NCBI GenBank assembly: GCA_001931875.2
Contig: MSJH02000823.1
Span: forward strand, 348,174-412,173
DNA length: 64,000 nt
Source: Byssochlamys sp. IMV 00236
Taxonomy: Eukaryota > Ascomycota > Eurotiomycetes > Eurotiales > Thermoascaceae
Direction of reading: 5' to 3'
The notes under the pieces are model-generated. The model was not told where the DNA came from. It did no database searches and was given only the letters and a program-made list of their open reading frames with translations. Within the stretch, counting starts at the first letter, position 1. Each line of letters begins with the position of its first letter. This document shows positions 58,612-64,000 of this stretch, piece by piece. Made by a program: the position numbers and the translations under genes.

Positions 58612-59124
58612 TGTAGGAGGTTATATGGCGTTGCTGCCCTGGAGAGGATCGAAGGATGGGGTTTAATGAGCGGAGATGTGACTTGTTGCGCGATGTTTCT
58701 CGAAGGCTATCGCATAGTTCGGGAACCGGTGGATGGAGCTCAGAAATGTAGGAGATGAACAGGAAACGCCGTGATGAAGTCTTTTACAGACTCTCCAGAT
58801 GATATAGATTTGCGACGCAGAACCAATGGCAACAGGTTCAAAAGCGTTCAATGTCAACTTGGGCGGATTTGCGGGCGATCGCCGGCTAATTCAATAAATG
58901 CGCCGGAATCGCGGCGGTGCCGACGGAGCCAATCCTGGGGTCGGGACTGGCTCGGGACGTGCCGAGAGCATCATCGCGAATATGTACCATACGAGATGCG
59001 TCGAAGGTTCTATTGCCCACCTAAAGCGAGAATTGTTGTTATTTATACAAGATATTTCAATATTTCCTCTAGATGCTTGATTTCAACAATCTCATGACCT
59101 CATCTTGCCATAGTCATGACTACT
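58612..59124. other. Intergenic upstream of coq10
   Basis: About 510 bp: promoter of coq10 and 3' end of the Zn2Cys6 gene, both on the minus strand. No further gene seen. Confidence 0.5.
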
Positions 59125-61885
59125 CTAATGAAATCCATTTGTGGGATCATCTCCCCATGTATATATATAGTTGATGTGTTCCCGTTCTATTCCCTGCATT
59201 TGGTCGTCCCAGAGGCCCTAGAACAAGTATTAGAAATTGAATACATCATCTGCGATCTCTCTGGAGAAGAGGTCGACGTGAGAAGGCAGTAAAAGTGAAT
59301 ACTCACCCAGTCAATATTATTTGGTGTATCGAGCATGTTTTCAAGAACGCCTATCGAATCGGCCGACAACTGCTGCGCCCAGTCTATCTCCGTGTCGATA
59401 GGAATGACACCCGTTAGGCCGGATTCGACCATAACATCGCTAGACTCAAGGCGATATGATCCGTCTTGTGGTAGTGGGACGCCTAGAAAAGCGACAAAAG
59501 AGGTTAGGTGGAATTCCACATATGTTGGCCATTTTGTAGTTTGAGAAGACTTACCACTGGATATCAACGGAGTACTTGATATTCCTGCTGCGTTCAACCC
59601 GCTGGATGATGGGTTTATAGAGACTGCTTCATCTGCCTTCTGATCACTGGGCTGGCCTCTTCTGGCGCGTTTAAGCATAACGCTCACAGCCTCATATGCT
59701 TTACGCGCATCCTTGGACCATGGGATGCACAGCTTAAAGCTATCCTGTGACATTTCAAGCACGTGTAGTAGATCCTCTTTTTCCTTCAAGGTCAAATTAA
59801 TTTCCTGGTCGGAGTTGGCAGTCTCTGTTCGAGGCGCATCGTCCCGAATCAATTCCAAACAGATTATCATAGCCGCAAGTATGAAATCGTGAACTTGTAG
59901 AGAACGGACAAACCATCTCGTCTCGTACAGCTGTCCACCTGGCTGCACTTCATGGTAGATATCTGCCTGGCGGAGGAGAATCTCCTTTGAGGCATCGAGA
60001 CAAGCGGAGCGGGAGTAGCTGAATCGCGGGTTGCAGCGATTCTCAGTAAGGTATTTCCGATGTAAGACAACCCGTGATTTATTGTAAAGGAATACGAGAG
60101 TATGTCTGCGCACGATAACTTCCGCTGAATCTGTTATAGATTCTCCAAACGTTCGTATTCGAAGGGGTGGCGGTATCGCTGCGAAAGCTTCCTCTAGGCG
60201 TTTGTCAAGTTCGAGAATTTTGTCGTAGGAAGCAGGTTCACGGGAATAGGCGAGATCAGAAATGTCGCTAAACACGAACATTAATCTCGCTTTGCATATG
60301 CTATATAACGCAGGCGTGTATTCATTCTCAGACCGGGGTGGCGGTAGTGTCGGGCTGTCTTCGTCAAAGTCCTCATCCAACAGATTGTGTGGAAGTTCAG
60401 TGTCGAATTGCCAACGTTGCACTGTCTTAGGAAGGCCAACTTGGTTCGAAGTAAGGCTATCAAGTTGACATATAGCCGCCCAGACTCGCCGTCTCATTTC
60501 TCCTTCATACGCGGAGATGTTTTGAAAATGCTTGGAATCACGATGGTAGCCCATACGCATGGCCAGCTTTATCGTTATCCCGAGGATAAAACAGACGCTG
60601 TAATGAGGGTCGCCGTCTGTGAGCATCTCCGCGGCTGAATATACCATCAGAGCTTCCACCTTATATCGTCCTGGTTTCGTGTAATTGGACAATACAAGAC
60701 ATCGAGCTGCATGCCTCTTGTATACACTCAAAGCGTCCTGGTTAGTTCTCAACGTTTCCGGTAGCTGTTCGTTGCTCCTGTGATATATAGCCACAGCGAG
60801 TGCCATTGTAGCGTAGAGAAGAGCCAACCAGTTGACAGATACTGCATGTGGATTCCGCCAGAAACGTTCATACTTCTGCACGTCAGTGTCGAGGTCTATA
60901 CATCACAAAGGGAAATCCGAAAACGTACCTCTCTTTTAAAGGTGGGTTGGTGGATCATGACTATAGGTATAAGTAAAATTGGACGGTAGACCCGCATTGG
61001 ATTGGATGCTTACATATAGAAGGATACTTGGAGGTCAAACTTCTCGATACTAGACGGTCTACGAGAGGTTTTGGGGGCATCTCTTCGATGAGGTCCTCCA
61101 AGCTCATGGAACTGTCCAAGCCCAACAGAAGCATAGGGCCTTCTGGCTCTCCGATGTCTAGCCCAGCCACACTATCTTCAGACACTGTATCTTCCTCTCG
61201 AATATATTCCTTGATATCGTTGATCTGGCATACAACATCTTGAATCAGAGTCCGTCACGGTTATGCCGGTCTTCTCGCAGCTTACCTCTTCGAGTATTGC
61301 CCTCCAATGCGCAGCGTCAAGATAACTCGTTCCAACATCTTCCACGAAGAGCCTTCCTGGAGAATCGACGAGATCGTTCTTCTTCTCTGCCGATGATACT
61401 TTCAATAAAGTCGGATCCGTAAGAGTATTCCGACCTCCGTTAGGCTGGGAACTGGTCTCTGGCATTAACTGCTGGCACGGAGTCGTCAAATCAACATCCT
61501 GCCCTTCTAGTCTTCTCTTCTGTGCTAACGAGAGGACGAGATTTTCTAAGTGATGCAACCGATTCTGGGTATGAGTAAGGTCAGCCCGGGGATGAGCGCC
61601 CCTTCCCTTCGGGCCTCGCCCGACGTAGATGCATGCGCCGACATCCCCTCTTCTGGTGCAGTTACTGCACGGGTAGATGCGATCGCATTTTAGTCTGGAT
61701 GGGAGGATTAGCTCTGTTGATTACTTGAATCGGGTACATATAATATGAGATTTCAGATAGACTTACTTGCGCTGCCTGCATGCTGTACAGGAGAACTGGA
61801 CTCTGGTTCTCTTTTTCTCATTCGCGCTGACGGGGGCTGCGTTATGATTCTGCTCCTCTGCAAAGCGCCCTTCTAGGTCCGCCAT
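59125..61885 (-). CDS. Zn2Cys6 transcription factor with fungal-specific TF domain
   Basis: Seven exons: 61885..61767, 61694..61286, 61224..61014, 60960..60929, 60875..59555, 59482..59307 and 59217..59125, 786 residues. The zinc cluster at residues 33-61 has the spacing CX2CX6CX5CX2CX8C and is split by intron 1, as is common. A short coiled-coil linker follows. The fungal transcription-factor domain begins with HQPTFKREKYERFW (around 249-262), continues with YSAAEMLTDGDPHYSVCFI and MRRRVWAAICQLDSL, and ends with a C-terminal DWGLWDDQMQGI motif. The 32-bp exon and the 72-bp intron at 59554-59483 (a multiple of three, with no stop) make this the most intricate model here; the phase is consistent at every junction. 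The target genes are not evident. Confidence 0.85.
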
Positions 61886-62187
61886 CTTTGTCCGGGCTAC
61901 TCGAGCATTAACTAACCACAGGAGGTAAAACTCTGCTCGGTTACGTCAATAGCATATGATATCTAAGATATATTGAACTGACTGACGGCTGTCTTCGTCT
62001 GCAATATTGATCTCTACGAGCGAGACACCCGGCGCTATTCTGGAAGTAGACTAAGTTTCAGCTGTAGGGCTAATCCGGCACCACAGTAATGCTTCTTTCT
62101 ATATCGTGAGACTTGGGGGTTATTTAATATTCAGCAGAGAGCTGATCTCAGCTGACAAAAAAAAAATAAAAAATAAAAAAGAGAACG
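61886..62187. other. Intergenic between regulator gene and tRNA-Pro
   Basis: About 300 bp: promoter of the Zn2Cys6 gene. A-runs at 62157-62180 serve as the tRNA terminator on the minus strand. Confidence 0.55.
62157..62180 (-). terminator. RNA polymerase III terminator of tRNA-Pro
   Basis: Read on the minus strand, three T-runs (6, 6 and 10 T) start 8 nt after the tRNA 3' end, the usual Pol III stop signal. Confidence 0.8.
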
Positions 62188-62280
62188 GCCCTAGCCGCGG
62201 ATCGAACGCGGGACCTCGCGCAATATAGCTAAGCAAAGGGTTGACCCTAAGCGCGAATCATACCACTAGACCACCAGGGC
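62188..62280 (-). tRNA. tRNA-Pro (AGG) with a 22-nt intron
   Basis: The acceptor stem pairs GCCCTGG with CTAGGGC (one G-T). The D-arm has TAGTGGTA; the anticodon stem CGCGC pairs with GCGCG around a loop reading TTAGGG then T, giving anticodon AGG. The T-arm is CCGCG-TTCGATC-CGCGG. The intron (62244..62223, 22 nt) interrupts after the base next to the anticodon, the standard tRNA intron site. All stems pair, so the gene looks functional; CCA is not encoded. Confidence 0.93.
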
Positions 62281-63546
62281 GTCTATTCACGTGACACTAA
62301 AAATTAGATCGTTTCAAGTTGCCGATCTGATACCTTGTCTCGGCAAGTGTTAAGCTACCGCAATAAAAACAACATATAGACTGCATCTTTAGACAATTAA
62401 AAGTTGCTCGAAAGGCTCTCCTGGGAAGTTCTCCTTGATGCTTGAGAATATCAATGACTCGCTTCGCTTGAAGGCCAGCATCCGTGGTCTTCAGATACGT
62501 AGTCTGTCCTAGCCGGGCAAAGACAACATATAAATATTGTTCATGTTCCTCAAATGACACATGACGCTACTTGTGAAGATCTAAGATCACGGAAGCAAAG
62601 ATTCTGAAGGAGCATACGAAACCGGAATGATTTTTGGATTGCTTGAAAACTAAAGGACACCGAAATCTACCAGCTATTTAAGTTCCTCGACTCTATCCCA
62701 ATATTGCAGCTGCCTAGAGCTGAATTGAACCCCTGATCGAACCGTTCCACGGCTCTACTCCCGTCTTCATTGATCCAATGCAGGTGGATCTAGGTGGCTT
62801 CCCGTTGCAGTCGGTATCCGGTTTGTATAGGGAAGCAGCAGGGTTGCAGCTCGCCGCAACAGAAGCCGCGGGATCTGACAGACTGGCTGACATCTGAAGT
62901 TGGTCTCCATCAGATGCTTGTGCAATTTACTGCATGAGAAGGAAGTACTTCAACACATGCGACAGTCGAAAGTCGATTCTGGACTAGATAAGTAATATCT
63001 ACCGATATCAAGCTGAACCCTCCCGACATTTAGTTTTCAGCGCCTGCGAACCCAGACTGAATAACGTCGAAAAGGCCAGGACAATAGGAAAAGTTGCCGA
63101 GACAGAACAGGTCACGGACTCTCTCCTCAGAAGGGAGAATCTGATGAAAGGCAGCATTGATGTAATCGCGGACATTAACGAGGTACCACACGAGGGTGAC
63201 AAAGAGGGTGACACAGAGGCTTTCAATGTCAGTAAGATCACGCGTTATGAGACGCAGGTATTGGAGCAATGGGCGGTAATTCTATCTGAATCTTCGAGAA
63301 GAAGGGGAACAGAAGATGTAGACCAGTTTGAAAGACATTGACAGCGCGCACGCAGGATCTTAAAGCAGACTTGAAGCAACGTGCAGAGCACAAGATGAGG
63401 GTGGGTATGCTCTTCCTGATGGCTGCATTTGATTTCTCCGAATGCGAGCAACCTAGCCGGGGTTGCGTCGCCGGTTCTCCTCGTGGTCTACCCATCTGTT
63501 CGCACCAGAAGATAGTATTGAGAGTTTGCTCACTGAGAGAAGGTTC
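62281..63546. other. Intergenic, 1.27 kb, no supported gene
   Basis: Some minus-strand frames (62297-62560, 63030-63269) read like protein fragments but begin with non-ATG codons, lack family motifs, and have no splice partner I can find. Low-level coding remnants are possible. Confidence 0.4.
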
Positions 63547-63987
63547 TCACCCTTCCCTAGCAAGTCCCCCGCTCATGTCTCCCAGATCGCGCTTAAGCGC
63601 TTCGATCGTTTTTCCGCCGGCGCTTAGATGTAAGATATTCCCAATGGCTGCATGAACTGCAAAGAGTGTTGGATGGGGAAGGGGATAATATCTCCCGTCA
63701 TGGCTTGTGAACGTAACAAACCTATCATGTGGCAAAAACACTAGATACCCGCTAGAAAATGTTGGAAATACTTTGAGAAAATATCGATTCGGGGTCTGCA
63801 TCGCTTCGAAAATAAAGTGAAACTTCCCAAACTGGCCGTGGAGTCCTTCAGCCATCATCATGATATTTTCTTCTCGATTCATAATAATGTCATCCGAAGA
63901 AAAGCCCACACGTGAGTGGAGGGCCAGGAAAGTATCGGTTGAGGTTAATCCACATTGTTGCATGCCTATATCGGTCATCTGTATCAT
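63547..63987 (-). CDS. C-terminal part of a possible HNH-domain protein, cut by window edge
   Basis: An open frame of 146 residues that stays open through 63987 to the window edge at 64000, so the N-terminus is likely missing. The C-terminal segment (FVTFTSHDGRYYPLPHPTLFAVHAAIGNILHLSAGG) resembles the end of a large fungal family of predicted HNH-endonuclease-like proteins, where a similar TSHD-RYPLP-HP-LLALHAA stretch follows the HNH core. The HNH motif itself would lie outside the window. Assignment rests on this one block and memory of the family. Confidence 0.5.
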   Translation of the reverse strand: MIQMTDIGMQQCGLTSTDTFLALHSRVGFSSDDIIMNREENIMMMAEGLHGQFGKFHFIFEAMQTPNRYFLKVFPTFSSGYLVFLPHDRFVTFTSHDGRYYPLPHPTLFAVHAAIGNILHLSAGGKTIEALKRDLGDMSGGLAREG

Positions 63988-64000
63988 TTTCCCGGAAGAC

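Noticed and set aside
62297..62560. 87-codon minus-strand frame
   Set aside because: It starts at GTG rather than ATG, has no recognised domain and no partner exon; kept only as a remark in the intergenic entry.
63030..63269. 79-codon minus-strand frame with hydrophobic residues
   Set aside because: Starts at TTG, preceded in frame by a stop, with no acceptor that would join it to an upstream exon.

Overview
The window is from a filamentous ascomycete, most likely a member of the Eurotiales (Aspergillus/Penicillium type). The basis is short introns (about 43-153 bp) with GTAAGT-like donors and CTAAC/CTGAC-like branch points, gene families typical of that order (a Zn2Cys6 regulator with a fungal transcription-factor domain, a Fet3-type multicopper oxidase, a purple acid phosphatase close to the Aspergillus aphA type), and a retrotransposon eroded by RIP-like C-to-T and G-to-A change. 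Assignment below order level is not supported by what I can see. Exon coordinates were worked out by hand from splice sites, reading phase and family knowledge.

Layout. 1-8.8 kb: a MAPEG-family membrane protein, a secreted protein of unknown function, a gene-free 2.9 kb stretch holding a 24-bp perfect palindrome, and a membrane-anchored multicopper oxidase. 9.3-28.3 kb: a dense housekeeping block with an EF-hand/ZZ membrane protein, the splicing factor Prp17, the cornichon cargo receptor Erv14, an Adp1-type ABC transporter, a PLP aminotransferase, Mediator subunit Med8, the PQ-loop protein MPDU1 and, divergent from it, the haem A pathway enzyme COX10. 28.3-37.6 kb: an intergenic stretch with inverted repeats, a caspase-like cysteine peptidase candidate, a secreted purple acid phosphatase, a proline-rich unknown protein and a tRNA m3C methyltransferase. 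38.1-48.3 kb: one complete but dead Ty3/gypsy LTR retrotransposon (10,194 bp, two 328-bp LTRs) in the gap between two convergent genes. 48.7-61.9 kb: an Izh3-like PAQR protein, THO subunit 5, GPI transamidase subunit PIG-S/Gpi17, a cysteine-rich single-pass protein, mitoribosomal protein mS42/Rsm26, coenzyme Q-binding Coq10 and a seven-exon Zn2Cys6 regulator. 62.2 kb: an intron-containing tRNA-Pro(AGG). 63.5 kb to the edge: the C-terminal part of a gene resembling fungal HNH-domain proteins.

The genes do not form one pathway. Functional echoes are mitochondrial biogenesis (COX10, Coq10, mS42), the secretory/ER pathway (Erv14, MPDU1, PIG-S) and nuclear RNA work (Prp17, THOC5, Med8, tRNA-Pro and its possible modifier). 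The least ordinary material is the RIP-eroded retroelement with its unexplained 3.3 kb downstream of integrase and outer LTR ends that escaped mutation, the caspase-like gene, the multicopper oxidase lacking several ferroxidase residues, and a few non-coding palindromes and repeats. I found no clear new defence or biosynthetic system.
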